Assembly (NCBI GenBank): GCA_035508495.1
Contig: DATJMX010000068.1
Coordinates: 40,311 to 104,310 of the forward strand
Origin: Candidatus Binataceae bacterium
GTDB taxonomy: Bacteria; Desulfobacterota; Binatia; Binatales; Binataceae
Reading direction: 5' to 3'
DNA length: 64,000 bases
The first letter of the stretch is position 1. Every line of letters begins with the position of its first letter. The translations under genes were made by a program, and so were the position numbers. This document shows, in pieces, positions 42,089-51,578 of this stretch. The notes under the pieces were generated by a model. The model did no database searches. It was not told the origin of the DNA and was given only the letters and a program-made list of their open reading frames with translations.

Positions 42089-44458
42089 TCAGTGCGTCGA
42101 AGCGACGGCCGAGCTCGACGATTCCACGCCGTAGCTCTTGATCAGTTCGGCGAGCTCGGAGCCGCTGCTGGCCGGATGCGCGCAGTCGTTCGCGCTACAT
42201 ACGAACGCGAGTGCCGAGCCTTTGGCTGCGGGGCTCTCTGCGAATGCTGTCCAGGCCTGAGTCGGGAGCCGTCCGGACTTGGCTTGCGCGGCGTCGAGAC
42301 GAATCACGATCTTGCCGGGCCGATAGGTCGCGAGTGCGGCCTGCCACAGCGCGTCGCTTCGAGTGTCAGTTGTCTCGCCGAGCACGGCGATGAGCGCGTC
42401 GCCGTGTTCGCGCTGTTCGAGCGCGAGTCCGAGCGTGCCGAGCGCGGTGCCGGCCGACGCCGCCGCCATCGCGGATGCAGTGTTGAGAAGATTATCGCCC
42501 TTCTTCGTAAAGGCGTCGTTGCGATCGATGACTCCGAGTTTACGCATCGCGATCGCCGCCACCGCCTGCACCGACGGCATCGGCATGTCGAACAACACGC
42601 TGCGATCCTCGATCATGCTGGCGAGCACGGTGCCGCGCTCGGCCGGATCGCGATTGACGAGCAGTCCTGAGCCCGACGCGCGAAAGACAGAGTCGATCTG
42701 CGTCGCGAGGCGTTCCGCGCTTCGCAGGTATCGCGGGTTGGTCGAGGCCTGGCTCGCCTCGACCAGCGCCGCCAGCATGAAAGCCTGATCAGAGACGAGG
42801 CCTTGCACGTTCGCCCTGCCGTTTGACCATTCGTGGTAGTAGCTGCCGTCGCTCGCCTGGGCGTGATCGAGCAGGAAGTCGAGATCGGCCAGCGCGGTGT
42901 CGCGCAGCGACTTGTCGCCGAGGGCCGCGGCGGCGTTCATGTAGCCGATCGCCATCAGCGCGTTGCGATCGGTCAGTATCGCGCGGTCGACGGGCGGTGT
43001 TCGGCGGGTCTCGCGCGTCGCGAGCAGATGAGCGGTCGCGGAGTCGGCGAGCTGCGCGGCCTTGTCGGGCGAAATTTTGAGCTGCGCCGCGAGCTGATCG
43101 ATCGTCAGCGCGCGGCGCAGAATGATGCGCCCGTCCCCGGTATGCGCCGGCGCGTTGTCCACCCCGAATAGCGCAAACGCCGCATCAGCCTCCTGACGAT
43201 CGAGCGCCTTCCTCATCTCGGCGACAGTCCACGTGTAGTAGCTGCCGTCGTCGCCTTTGAACGCGTCGGCATCCTGATGCGAGTAGAACGCGCTATGCGT
43301 TCGATCGAGCAGGTTGCTGTTGACGTACTGCACGAGCATCCGTAGCACGCGCGCGAATTCCTCGTCGTGACTCTGCTCGTACGCGTCGGCATAGGCGTTC
43401 AGCGCCATCGCCTGGTCGTAGCCGAGCTTCTCGAAGTGCGGCACGCTCCATTCGGGATCGGTCGAATAGCGATGGAACCCGCCGCCCAACTGATCGAACA
43501 CCCCGCCCGCGGCAATCTTCTTCAGGCTGTCGAGCGCGATCGCAGTGAACTCCGGATGCCCGTAAAAGCCGCTCGCGAGCGCGAGCCGAATCGCGGGAAA
43601 GTCGTAAAATCGCGGGCCTTCACTGGTGCCGAAGCCGCCGTGGCGCGAGTCGTACTCGCCCTTCAGCTGCGCGAGGAGCTTGCTGCGAAGATCCTCCCAT
43701 CCTCCCGAGGTGGACTCGGCGTTCGCGGCGTCGTAGCGGAGCTTGACCGCGAGCGCGTTGGCCTGTTTCTCGAGCTGCGGCTGCTCCTGCGCGTAAATGT
43801 CCGCGATACGCGTCAAGAGCGGCACCATCGCAGAGCTTTCGCTGTCCTCGCTGCGAGCGGCATTCGGATGCGCCGGCAGATAACCGGTCGCGTACATGAG
43901 CGCACCGTCCGAGGTGGTGATGCAGGTCAGGGGCCATCCGCTGGCGCCGGTGAGATGCGCCGCAGCGGTCTGGTAGTAGCCGTCGATGTCGGGACGCTGG
44001 TCGGTATCGACTTTGATTGGAACGTACTTCTCGTTGATCAACTTGATGACGTCAGGATCGGCATACGTCGTCTGGTCCATGACGTGGCACCAGTGGCACC
44101 ACACCGCGCCGACGTCGATAAGCACAGGACGATTGAGCGTGCGCGCAAGCTCGAACGATTGCTCGCCCCAGGGCTGCCACCTGATTGGGCTGTCGGCCGC
44201 CTCGCGCAGGTAAAGACTGGTCGAATCTCGCAGCGCGCCCGCAGGCAGCGTCGACGATTTGCCCCGCGCCCATGCGCGCATCTGGCCGCTCGCGAGCAGC
44301 GCGCAGATCGCCGTCAGTAAGGCAAGAATCCTTCGCGTTGACTTCCATGAAGTGGCGCGATACCAAAACTTCAAGGCGGAACGATCAGCATGTCCTGCGA
44401 TCGTCCGGGTTGCCGCTCGATGCACTCCTGATACTCCCGATCCGGAAACCCGCGACAC
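42089..44458 (-). CDS. DUF255 thioredoxin-like protein (YyaL/SSP411 family)
   Basis: 789 residues (778 if the GTG at 44425, with GGGAG upstream, is the start). A hydrophobic signal segment (RILALLTAICALLASG) precedes the N-terminal thioredoxin-like domain, whose family signature is WCHWCHVM with Cys121 and Cys124. The rest is an (alpha/alpha)6 barrel as in glycosidase-like DUF255 proteins (GGFHRYSTDPEWSVPHFEKLGYDQAM, HQDADAFKGDDGSYYTW). Function is unknown in bacteria. Export is unusual; most homologues are cytosolic. It is divergent from the CAP gene. Confidence 0.85.
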   Translation of the reverse strand: MSRVSGSGVSGVHRAATRTIAGHADRSALKFWYRATSWKSTRRILALLTAICALLASGQMRAWARGKSSTLPAGALRDSTSLYLREAADSPIRWQPWGEQSFELARTLNRPVLIDVGAVWCHWCHVMDQTTYADPDVIKLINEKYVPIKVDTDQRPDIDGYYQTAAAHLTGASGWPLTCITTSDGALMYATGYLPAHPNAARSEDSESSAMVPLLTRIADIYAQEQPQLEKQANALAVKLRYDAANAESTSGGWEDLRSKLLAQLKGEYDSRHGGFGTSEGPRFYDFPAIRLALASGFYGHPEFTAIALDSLKKIAAGGVFDQLGGGFHRYSTDPEWSVPHFEKLGYDQAMALNAYADAYEQSHDEEFARVLRMLVQYVNSNLLDRTHSAFYSHQDADAFKGDDGSYYTWTVAEMRKALDRQEADAAFALFGVDNAPAHTGDGRIILRRALTIDQLAAQLKISPDKAAQLADSATAHLLATRETRRTPPVDRAILTDRNALMAIGYMNAAAALGDKSLRDTALADLDFLLDHAQASDGSYYHEWSNGRANVQGLVSDQAFMLAALVEASQASTNPRYLRSAERLATQIDSVFRASGSGLLVNRDPAERGTVLASMIEDRSVLFDMPMPSVQAVAAIAMRKLGVIDRNDAFTKKGDNLLNTASAMAAASAGTALGTLGLALEQREHGDALIAVLGETTDTRSDALWQAALATYRPGKIVIRLDAAQAKSGRLPTQAWTAFAESPAAKGSALAFVCSANDCAHPASSGSELAELIKSYGVESSSSAVASTH

Positions 44459-44476
44459 CGCCCTCGAGTTCCCGTT

Positions 44477-45085
44477 ATGAGCGGATCATCAGCAACTCGC
44501 CGTCAACCGCCAAAAGGCAGTCGCGGTCCAGCCAAAGTGATCCGGATGCCGACTCCAAGAGTGGTCCGGCGCAGGCGCGCCGTCAAGGCAGGATTGGGAT
44601 TACTCGCGTTGTCGCTGGTGGCTACGGCGGTCGCGCGTCTTTACCTGCTTGGTTCCTCGCCGCCATCGGCCGAGAAAATGGCGGCGCTATCCGACCAGGA
44701 ATCTCAAATTCTAAGGCTGGTTAACGCGCAGCGCATTCGCGCCGGGCTCAAGGAGCTGCGGCTTTCGGCCAAGCTCGCGATCATCGCGCGCGGGCACAGC
44801 TACGACATGGCAATGCGCCGCTACCTCGACCATACGAGCCCCGACGGCGTCGGTCCGGCTGAACGCGTGCGCGGCGCCGGAATCAGCTATGATGCTCTCG
44901 GCGAGAATATCTACATGGGCGACTATCGCGAGGACGAGACGATGCCGTCGCATGCGGTCGAGCGATGGCTCGCCAGCGCCGAGCATCGCGCCACGATGCT
45001 CTCGCGCGAATTCACTGACACGGGAATTGGCGTGGCGCGCGCAGCCGACGGCAGTATCTACGTGACGCAGGACTTCATCCGCTGA
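44477..45085 (+). CDS. CAP-domain (SCP/PR1-like) protein
   Basis: 202 residues. A basic N-terminus and one hydrophobic helix (AGLGLLALSLVATAVARLYLL, about residues 37-57) anchor or export it; ATG 44546 is an alternative start. The CAP fold follows: ILRLVNAQRIRAGLKELRLSAKL, ARGHSYDMAMRRYLDHTSPDG, GENIYMGD and HRATMLSREFTDTGIGVARAADG. The His-Glu-Glu-His type cavity residues appear in HSYDM, GENI and EHRATM. Function of bacterial CAP proteins is mostly unknown. Confidence 0.85.
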   Translation: MSGSSATRRQPPKGSRGPAKVIRMPTPRVVRRRRAVKAGLGLLALSLVATAVARLYLLGSSPPSAEKMAALSDQESQILRLVNAQRIRAGLKELRLSAKLAIIARGHSYDMAMRRYLDHTSPDGVGPAERVRGAGISYDALGENIYMGDYREDETMPSHAVERWLASAEHRATMLSREFTDTGIGVARAADGSIYVTQDFIR

Positions 45086-45104
45086 GCGGCGGGGCTGAAC
45101 CGCC

Positions 45105-46103
45105 ATGAATTTCGCCGATCTTGCGGGACTTGCAGGCGGTCACGCCGAAGCGCGCGCGATCCAGGTCGCGGTCAAGCTTGGGATTTTCGATCTGCTGGCG
45201 CGCGAGCCGCTCGACGCGGCTGCGATTGCACGTGCGCTGCGCTGCGACGAGCGCGCGACTGAGATGCTGTCGAACGCGATCGTCGCGTTGGGACTCCTCG
45301 CGAAAACGCAGGGACGCTACGAGCTCACCGAATCGTCGCGCCGCTACCTGGTGAGCTCGTCAGCCGAATACCTCGGCGCCATGATCCTGTTCGATGAGGC
45401 GCTCTTTGCGACCTGGGCGAACCTCGAAGAGACGATCCGAAACGGTCTGCCGGCGCGCGTGCCTGACATGTATCAATCGCGGCGCGACGAGACCGAGCGT
45501 TTTATCGGCGCGATGGACAGCCTGACGCGCGCCCGCGGCGACGCCGAATGGGTGGCGTCGCATCTCGATCTCAACGGCATCGATACGATCGCCGACGTCG
45601 GTGGCGGTCCCGGCACTTACATCGCCGCGCTGCTCAGGCACTCGCCCCGGCTGCGCGCGGCGATTTACGATTTGCCGGCCACGCTCGATGTCGCGCGGCG
45701 AATCCTGGCCGAGCGCGAGCCGCTCGTGATGAGCCGCATCGACTTGCGCGAAGTCGATTACCTGCGCGACGAGCTGCCGGGCCCGGTCGGCGCGCTTTTC
45801 ATGTCGAACATCATTCACAGCGAGGACGCATCGACCAACGCACGGCTGATGGAAAAATGCTTCCGCGCGCTGGGCAGTGGTGGACTTGTTGTGATCAAAG
45901 ATCACATCATGAACGCTGAGCTGACCGAGCCGCGCGCCGGTGCGGTCTTCTCGCTCTACTTGATGCTGACCACGCGCGGGCGCGACTATTCGTTCGAGGA
46001 AGTGGCGGGATGGCTGAGAGGGGTGGGCTTCGTCGATATCCGGCGCGAAAGGCTGCCGAGTCCGCCGTTTACTTCATCAATCATCATCGCACGCAAACTG
46101 TGA
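45105..46103 (+). CDS. SAM-dependent O-methyltransferase (methyltransf_2 type)
   Basis: 332 residues. N-terminal winged-helix dimerisation domain (AIQVAVKLGIFDLLAREPLDAAAIARAL), then the SAM-binding DVGGGPGTYIAALLRHSPRLRAAIYDLPATLD and LSRDVDYLRDEL-type sequence, catalytic His region NIIHSEDA and the C-terminal SFEEVAGWLRGVGFVDIRRERLPSPP. These enzymes methylate hydroxyl groups of phenolic or hydroxyindole-type compounds, often in secondary metabolism. No biosynthetic cluster is nearby. It starts 19 bases after the CAP gene and overlaps the next gene. Confidence 0.88.
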   Translation: MNFADLAGLAGGHAEARAIQVAVKLGIFDLLAREPLDAAAIARALRCDERATEMLSNAIVALGLLAKTQGRYELTESSRRYLVSSSAEYLGAMILFDEALFATWANLEETIRNGLPARVPDMYQSRRDETERFIGAMDSLTRARGDAEWVASHLDLNGIDTIADVGGGPGTYIAALLRHSPRLRAAIYDLPATLDVARRILAEREPLVMSRIDLREVDYLRDELPGPVGALFMSNIIHSEDASTNARLMEKCFRALGSGGLVVIKDHIMNAELTEPRAGAVFSLYLMLTTRGRDYSFEEVAGWLRGVGFVDIRRERLPSPPFTSSIIIARKL

Positions 46104-46711
46104 CTCGATCTCTCACGCGCACTCTGAAGCTCCTTTCGGCGAAGCTGTTTTTGGCGGGGCTGGCGTCAACGATGGCGGGATGCGCCGCGGGCGCGCTCTT
46201 GGGGATGGCGCCGCAGGTCGTCGAAGTCGCAGGCATGGCGGCGGGCGGCAGCGTTTCAAAGTTGCAGGGCAAGCCCGACGAGTTCGGCCCCGAGGGCGCC
46301 GACGAGCAGCGTGAGCGATGCGAGGAGTTAACGCACGACACGCCCGGCATCGAGGAGATTCGCCAGGACAAGGACGGTACGATCGAGTCGCGCCAATGGC
46401 GAATCCTGCACGCAGTCACGCCCGAGTGGATGATCTCGCCGACCAGGTCCGCGCCGCAGGACGGATGGGAAGCGAAGCCCGAGATCGCGCGGCTTCGTTT
46501 TGATCCGCCGCTCACCGATTCGCTCAAGGCCGGCGGCGAGTCGATGTTCCTCGCATACGCGCCGTCTGACGTGAAGACTCCCGCAGACAGCCAAGTCTTC
46601 GAGAGCATGACGAGCGCGTTCGGCGCGGCGCAGGGATCGTTCCAATGGCGCCAGCGCAACTACGACTACGTGATGGTGCCGAAGCTGCCCTGCTTCAAGA
46701 TTTCAAAGTAA
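46100..46711 (+). CDS. Predicted lipoprotein, function unknown
   Basis: 203 residues from GTG 46100, which overlaps the methyltransferase stop (GTGA). The first 30 residues form a signal with a cationic N-end, hydrophobic core and a lipobox-like AGC, so Cys would be lipidated. The mature part has no recognised domain; a central region is charged (EQRERCEELTHDTPGIEEIRQDKDG) and the end contains paired aromatics (FQWRQRNYDYVMVP). It sits in a run with the methyltransferase and the metallo-hydrolase. Confidence 0.65.
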   Translation: MTRSLTRTLKLLSAKLFLAGLASTMAGCAAGALLGMAPQVVEVAGMAAGGSVSKLQGKPDEFGPEGADEQRERCEELTHDTPGIEEIRQDKDGTIESRQWRILHAVTPEWMISPTRSAPQDGWEAKPEIARLRFDPPLTDSLKAGGESMFLAYAPSDVKTPADSQVFESMTSAFGAAQGSFQWRQRNYDYVMVPKLPCFKISK

Positions 46712-46727
46712 GATCGCATCGGAAGCG

Positions 46728-47699
46728 ATGCTCAAGGGGCGAAAATCGCGGCTCTTCGCGGCCGCGCTCGCGCTGATAGTGCTGGCGCCGTTTGCGTCGG
46801 TGCTCTACGCTCAGCGCATGAACGAAGAGATGGCGGCGCCGCTCATCCCGCATCCGGCTTCCTGGCCGGGCAACGAAATTACGCTCGCGTACCTCGGCCA
46901 TGCGACGCTGCTGATGAACTACCTCGGCGTGCGCGTCCTGACAGATCCAAGCTTGTTCTCGCGCGTCGGGCTCGCATTCGATTCGATCTTCACCATCGGC
47001 CCGAAGCGCGTGGTGGCGCCGCCGCTCGGGCCCGCGGATCTGCAGCAGCTCGACGTGATCATAATCACGCACGCGCACATGGATCATCTCGACATTCCGT
47101 CGCTGAAAAAGCTCCCCAAGAACGCCGTCGTGATCGCTTGCGACAAGTGCTCACAATTAGTCAAGCCTCTCGGCTTTGCCGACGTGCGCGAGCTGAAATG
47201 GGGCGAGCAGACCACCGTCAACGGGCTGACCGTGCGTGCAATGGGCGCGCGGCACTGGGGCAAAAGATGGCCGCCGCTCGGCGGCGACTACGGCTTCAAC
47301 AGCTACGTGCTCGAGAAAGACGGCAAGCGAATGCTGCTCGCGTGCGACAGTGCCGACACCGATCTGTTCGGCGAGCTGGCAGACAATCCGCCCGACATCG
47401 CGGCGTTTTCAATCGGCGCCTACGATCCGTGGATCTGGAACCACGCCAATCCCGAGCAGGTTTGGTCGATGTTCCAGCAGACCCACGCCCGCTGGCTCGT
47501 CCCGATTCATTGGGGCACCTTCAAACTCTCCAAAGAGCCGATGGAAGAGCCGCTCCAGCGCCTGATCGCAGCCGCCGGCCCCGAGGCGAACCGAATAGTG
47601 ATCCGCCAAATCGGCGCGACCTGGACAATGCCGCAACAACCCGCCTCGCACGAGGCGGCACCGCAAAGCGGCGAAGTATCAGCGACCGCAGGCCGTTAA
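46728..47699 (+). CDS. Metallo-beta-lactamase-fold hydrolase
   Basis: 323 residues. N-terminal signal-anchor (about 8-26), then an MBL fold with the metal-binding motif THAHMDHLD, further histidines in ARHWGKRWPP and HWGTFKLS, and Asp in ACDSADTD. Of the NAPE-PLD/UlaG-like group that hydrolyses phosphodiester or lactone bonds. GGAAG precedes the ATG. It starts 16 bases after the lipoprotein gene, and its stop is adjacent to the convergent methyltransferase gene. Confidence 0.87.
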   Translation: MLKGRKSRLFAAALALIVLAPFASVLYAQRMNEEMAAPLIPHPASWPGNEITLAYLGHATLLMNYLGVRVLTDPSLFSRVGLAFDSIFTIGPKRVVAPPLGPADLQQLDVIIITHAHMDHLDIPSLKKLPKNAVVIACDKCSQLVKPLGFADVRELKWGEQTTVNGLTVRAMGARHWGKRWPPLGGDYGFNSYVLEKDGKRMLLACDSADTDLFGELADNPPDIAAFSIGAYDPWIWNHANPEQVWSMFQQTHARWLVPIHWGTFKLSKEPMEEPLQRLIAAAGPEANRIVIRQIGATWTMPQQPASHEAAPQSGEVSATAGR

Positions 47700-47700
47700 T

Positions 47701-48540
47701 TCATTTTGCGAGATTGGAAGACGCGCGGAGTTCCGCGAGGCGGGCGTGGGCGATTTCTGCGTAGACCGGGTCGCGTTCGATTCCGGTAAAGCGGCGGCCT
47801 TGGCGTCCGGCTGCGATCGCAGTCGTGCCGGTGCCTAGGAAACAGTCGAGAACCAGGTCGTTCGGCTCCGTCCACAATTTGATTATTCGTTCGAGGAGTT
47901 CGAGTGGCTTTTGTGTAGGATGGCTGCCGGCGCGGCGCTCCGAGCGGGGCGTGCACGGGAATTGCCACATGTTGCGCAGTTGCTTGCCGCCGCCGATCTC
48001 TTTGGACACCTGGTAGTTGAAGGTCCACTTGGTCGCGCGCTCGGGCGTGTTGTTGCACGCCCAGATGATGAACTCGGTGCTCTCGGTGGGGAGCCGCCCC
48101 GTGATATTGGGCTGCGCGTTGGGCTTGAACCACGTGATCTGCTGCAGGATTCGCCGCCCGAGCACGTGCTCGAGCACGAAGCCAATCAAGTAAATGTTAT
48201 GGAAGCTGCCGAACACGAGGATGTTGCCGTTCGGCTTCACGACGCGGCATGCCTCGGCGAGCCATCGCCGCGTGAAATCAAAATATTCGTCGTGCGAGAA
48301 CCGATCCCACTGCTCCGCCATCGTGACGTGCGTACTGAATGCCCACGCAAGTCCCTTGCGGCGGCTCATGTTGTAGGGGGGGTCGGTAATGCACGCGTCG
48401 ATCAAGGCCGCAGGCCATCGCGTCATCACGTCCATGCAATCGCCGTGAACGATCGTGTTGGGCTCGGGCGCCGATTCAGATATTGCCGGCGGGTTCCCGT
48501 TGGATGGCGGGGCGGCGGCGCGCGCGCGACGTTCAGCCAC
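47701..48540 (-). CDS. DNA (adenine-N6 or cytosine-N4) methyltransferase
   Basis: 279 residues, beta-class arrangement: the catalytic DPPY at 53-56 comes first, followed by the target-recognition region, then SHPTQKP (about 206-212) and the SAM-binding DCFLGTGTTAIAAGRQGRRFTGIE. GTG 48540 overlaps the VWA stop by 8 bases. No restriction enzyme is encoded beside it, so it is most likely an orphan methyltransferase acting in replication timing or gene control, or a remnant of a lost restriction system. Confidence 0.88.
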   Translation of the reverse strand: MAERRARAAAPPSNGNPPAISESAPEPNTIVHGDCMDVMTRWPAALIDACITDPPYNMSRRKGLAWAFSTHVTMAEQWDRFSHDEYFDFTRRWLAEACRVVKPNGNILVFGSFHNIYLIGFVLEHVLGRRILQQITWFKPNAQPNITGRLPTESTEFIIWACNNTPERATKWTFNYQVSKEIGGGKQLRNMWQFPCTPRSERRAGSHPTQKPLELLERIIKLWTEPNDLVLDCFLGTGTTAIAAGRQGRRFTGIERDPVYAEIAHARLAELRASSNLAK

Positions 48541-50125
48541 GCTTACGCTTCTTGGAGAGATAATCGACGAGCATGTACTCGCCGAGATGGTCGGGGCGCG
48601 TGTAGAGGGCGCGGCCGCGGTTGATCTGCGTCATCTTGTCGACGAAGGCGCGCAGGCTCGGCGAATCGTCGAGCATGAAGGTGTTTATCGTGATGCCTTT
48701 GCGCGTGATGCGCTCGACTTCCTTCAGCGTTTCCTGCGCGGCGCGCATGCTGATGCCGCCGAACGACAGCGGCCATTCGCAGTAGAGCCGCTTGTTGAGG
48801 AAGTAGGCGGTCGGTTGACCATCAGTTATGACGATAATGTGCTGGTTGCGCGACGGATGCCGGTTGAGCAGGTCCGAGGCGAGGCGCAATCCGTCCTGCA
48901 GGTTGGTGAACGGGTCGCCCATGTTCCACGAGGCTTCGGGCAGGTCCTTCAGCTTCAATTCGACGGCGCGCGTGTAGAACCCGACGATCGAGAAGAAGTC
49001 GCGCGGGAACTTCGAGCGAATCAGCGTCTCCATCGCCATCGCGACTTTCTTCGCCGCCGCGAATCGCCCTTCCCAGCTCATCGACCACGACATGTCGAGG
49101 CACAGCACAGTCGATGACGAGCTGCCGTAGTCGTTCTCGTAGATCTCGAAGTCGTCGGGATTTAGCTGGAGCGGCACGCCGGCCTTGCGCGCGAGCGCCT
49201 TCTTCAAAGTCGCAACCAGATTCAGGTTGAGCGGATCGCCGAAGCTGTAAGGCTTGGTCTGCTCGGGGCGCATCTCGGTGACGCCGCGATGATCGGTGAT
49301 GTGGCCGCCGGATCGATCGCGCAATAGGTTCTGATAGATGTCGCGCAGCGCGAGCTGGCCGATGCGCCGCACGCCCTTGGGCGAGAGCTGAAAATGATCG
49401 CCCTTGGGCACCATGTAGCCCGACTGCGTCAGCAGGACCATTACCTGCTTGAGGTTCTGGAAGTCCTTGCTCGCCTGCTGGCCGAGGATCTGTTGCAGGT
49501 CTTCCATCGAGATGGTCTCGAAGTTACCCGACATCAAGTCCTGCTCGAGCTGGCGCATCCGCTCCATCTCGTGCATGAGGTCGAGCGCCTCCTGGTAACC
49601 GAGGCTCTTCGGCCCGTGGAACATGTGCTGATTGCGATCGCGGAAATTTTCGAGATCGCGGATATTCTCGTACTCGGAGAGCAGGTCCTCGAAGTCGGAC
49701 TTGGCCTGTTCGTCCTCGAACTCGTAGGCTTCGAGCTTGCGCAGCGCTTCGGAAAGCCGCCGCGGTATCCGCGACAGATCGCGCTGCTTGTCCTCGACCC
49801 CGGGCTTCTGGCCCTTGAGCGAATCGAGGGTCTGCTTCTCGCGATTTAATATGTCCTCGAGCTTCTGCTCCATCTCGGAGAGCGCGTTCTTCAGATTGAA
49901 GTCGCGATAGCGCTGGCGCATCTCCTGGCGCAACTGTTCGATAAATTCCTCGAGGCCCATAACGCGCACACCGTCGAAGTCCATCCCCTGGCGCATCATC
50001 CAGTCCATCGCCTGGCGAACATCGTCGGTATAGGAAAGGTACTCGGCCAGCTTCTCGAACACCTTGTCGGCGTCGAGCTTGAGCTGCTGGGTGCCGTCCC
50101 ACTGCGTGTAACGAGTAGTTATCAT
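48533..50125 (-). CDS. VWA-domain protein, partner of AAA ATPase
   Basis: 530 residues. The N-terminal two thirds is a helical, Glu/Gln-rich region with coiled-coil stretches. The C-terminal von Willebrand A domain has the metal-ion-dependent adhesion site DMSWSMS (Asp344, Ser346, Ser348), a Thr in DPFTNLQDGL and VITDGQPT. Pairs of an MoxR/ChlI-like AAA ATPase and a VWA protein act as remodelling chaperones or chelatases. It starts 19 bases after the ATPase gene, so the two are one unit. Confidence 0.87.
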   Translation of the reverse strand: MITTRYTQWDGTQQLKLDADKVFEKLAEYLSYTDDVRQAMDWMMRQGMDFDGVRVMGLEEFIEQLRQEMRQRYRDFNLKNALSEMEQKLEDILNREKQTLDSLKGQKPGVEDKQRDLSRIPRRLSEALRKLEAYEFEDEQAKSDFEDLLSEYENIRDLENFRDRNQHMFHGPKSLGYQEALDLMHEMERMRQLEQDLMSGNFETISMEDLQQILGQQASKDFQNLKQVMVLLTQSGYMVPKGDHFQLSPKGVRRIGQLALRDIYQNLLRDRSGGHITDHRGVTEMRPEQTKPYSFGDPLNLNLVATLKKALARKAGVPLQLNPDDFEIYENDYGSSSSTVLCLDMSWSMSWEGRFAAAKKVAMAMETLIRSKFPRDFFSIVGFYTRAVELKLKDLPEASWNMGDPFTNLQDGLRLASDLLNRHPSRNQHIIVITDGQPTAYFLNKRLYCEWPLSFGGISMRAAQETLKEVERITRKGITINTFMLDDSPSLRAFVDKMTQINRGRALYTRPDHLGEYMLVDYLSKKRKRG

Positions 50126-50144
50126 GGTGCCCCTTGAATCAGGA

Positions 50145-51554
50145 TCAGGCGTGATATGCGAAACGGCCGCCCTGCCGATCCTTGTTGAGCTTCTGATGGA
50201 GATGGAGTCCCTCGAACACGAACTCGCTCGCCGACGCCATCAGGCCCGGCGTCTCGAAGGGCCCGAGCTGCGCGATCGCCTCGCGCAGTCCCGTCACCTC
50301 GCGCAGCGGCTCGGTGTATTCCGATGACGGCGCGCCGTCGGAAACCTCGACGCCCCATCCCTGCTCGAAATACGTGATGACTTTTTTCAGGTCGTCGAGC
50401 TTGTAGTAGCGATCGAAGGTCTTGAGCACGGCGCGATTGATGAGCCGCTCGACGAGGTCCTCTTCCTTCTTGTCCTCGCCGACGTACTCGAGCTCGATCT
50501 TGCCGGCGGTCGAGGCGTAGAGCGCATGCAGATCGGAGATGCGCGGGACGATCTCGTTGTCACCGTTGCGCACGGCGCGCTTCTCGGCGTTGGACAATAC
50601 TGACTCGAAGTTATTGATCGTGACGCGCACCGAGACGCCCGACGACTGGTTGATCTCGTTGGAGCCGCGCGCCTCGAACGTCACCTGCGCCAGGATGTCT
50701 TTCAGAAACTGCGGGATACGCACCTCGACGCCCTCGCGCGGCGGATAGACCGCCTCCTGCTCCATGATCGCAATCTCGTGCTCGAGGGTCTTCGGATAAT
50801 GCGTGCGAATCTGGATATCGAAGCGATCCTTGAGCGGCGTGATGATGCGTCCGCGCGAGGTGTAGTCTTCGGGATTTGCGCTCGCGACGAACACCAGGTC
50901 GACCGGCAGCCGAATCTTGTAGCCTTTTATCTGGACGTCCTTTTCTTCCATCAGGTTGAAAAGGCCGACCTGAACTTTCTCGGTGAGATCGGGCAGCTCG
51001 TTGATCGCGAAGATGCCGCGGTTGGTGCGCGGGATTAACCCGTAGTGAATCGTCTCTTCGTCGGCGAGGTAGCGGCCCTCGGCGACCTTGATCGGATCGA
51101 TTTCGCCGATCAGGTCCGCGACCGAGACGTCAGGCGTGGCGAGCTTTTCGGCGTAGCGCGGCTCGCGGCCGATCCATTCGATCTCGAGCGCATCGCCCTT
51201 TTCGGCTGACTTCTTGATACAGGTGCGGCAGATCGGCGCGAACGGATCGTCGTTGATCTCGCATCCTTTGATCGCCGGCACAAATTCGTCGAGCAATCCT
51301 GCGAGCGCGCGGATGATGCGCGACTTCGCCTGGCCGCGCTCGCCGAGAAAGATCATGTGATGACCGGCGAGGACGCCGTTTTCGATCTCGGGCACGACGC
51401 TTTCATCGTAACCGACGATCCCCGACAGGATCGGCGTTTTGTTGCGCAGGCGTTCGAGGAGATTCTTGCGCATCTCCATGCGCACCGGCAGCGTCTTGTA
51501 GCCAGCAGCCTTCAGTTCGCCGAGGGTGCGGAGCTTGAGCAGTTTCTCATCCAT
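50145..51554 (-). CDS. AAA ATPase, magnesium-chelatase/MoxR-like
   Basis: 469 residues. The P-loop is GERGQAKS (71-78), preceded by a GYDESVVPEIENGVLAGHH helix. The Walker B position reads IFAINELPDL, with Asn where most ATPases have Asp; the Glu is kept. Sensor/arginine-finger regions PEDYTSRGRIITPLKDRF follow. A Cys pair (APICRTC) lies in an insertion about residues 108-112, possibly metal-binding. The C-terminal domain resembles ChlI-like helical lids. Together with the VWA gene it makes a conserved two-gene module; the target is unknown. Confidence 0.87.
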   Translation of the reverse strand: MDEKLLKLRTLGELKAAGYKTLPVRMEMRKNLLERLRNKTPILSGIVGYDESVVPEIENGVLAGHHMIFLGERGQAKSRIIRALAGLLDEFVPAIKGCEINDDPFAPICRTCIKKSAEKGDALEIEWIGREPRYAEKLATPDVSVADLIGEIDPIKVAEGRYLADEETIHYGLIPRTNRGIFAINELPDLTEKVQVGLFNLMEEKDVQIKGYKIRLPVDLVFVASANPEDYTSRGRIITPLKDRFDIQIRTHYPKTLEHEIAIMEQEAVYPPREGVEVRIPQFLKDILAQVTFEARGSNEINQSSGVSVRVTINNFESVLSNAEKRAVRNGDNEIVPRISDLHALYASTAGKIELEYVGEDKKEEDLVERLINRAVLKTFDRYYKLDDLKKVITYFEQGWGVEVSDGAPSSEYTEPLREVTGLREAIAQLGPFETPGLMASASEFVFEGLHLHQKLNKDRQGGRFAYHA

Positions 51555-51578
51555 CGTGAATCCTGCGCGGACCTGAGA

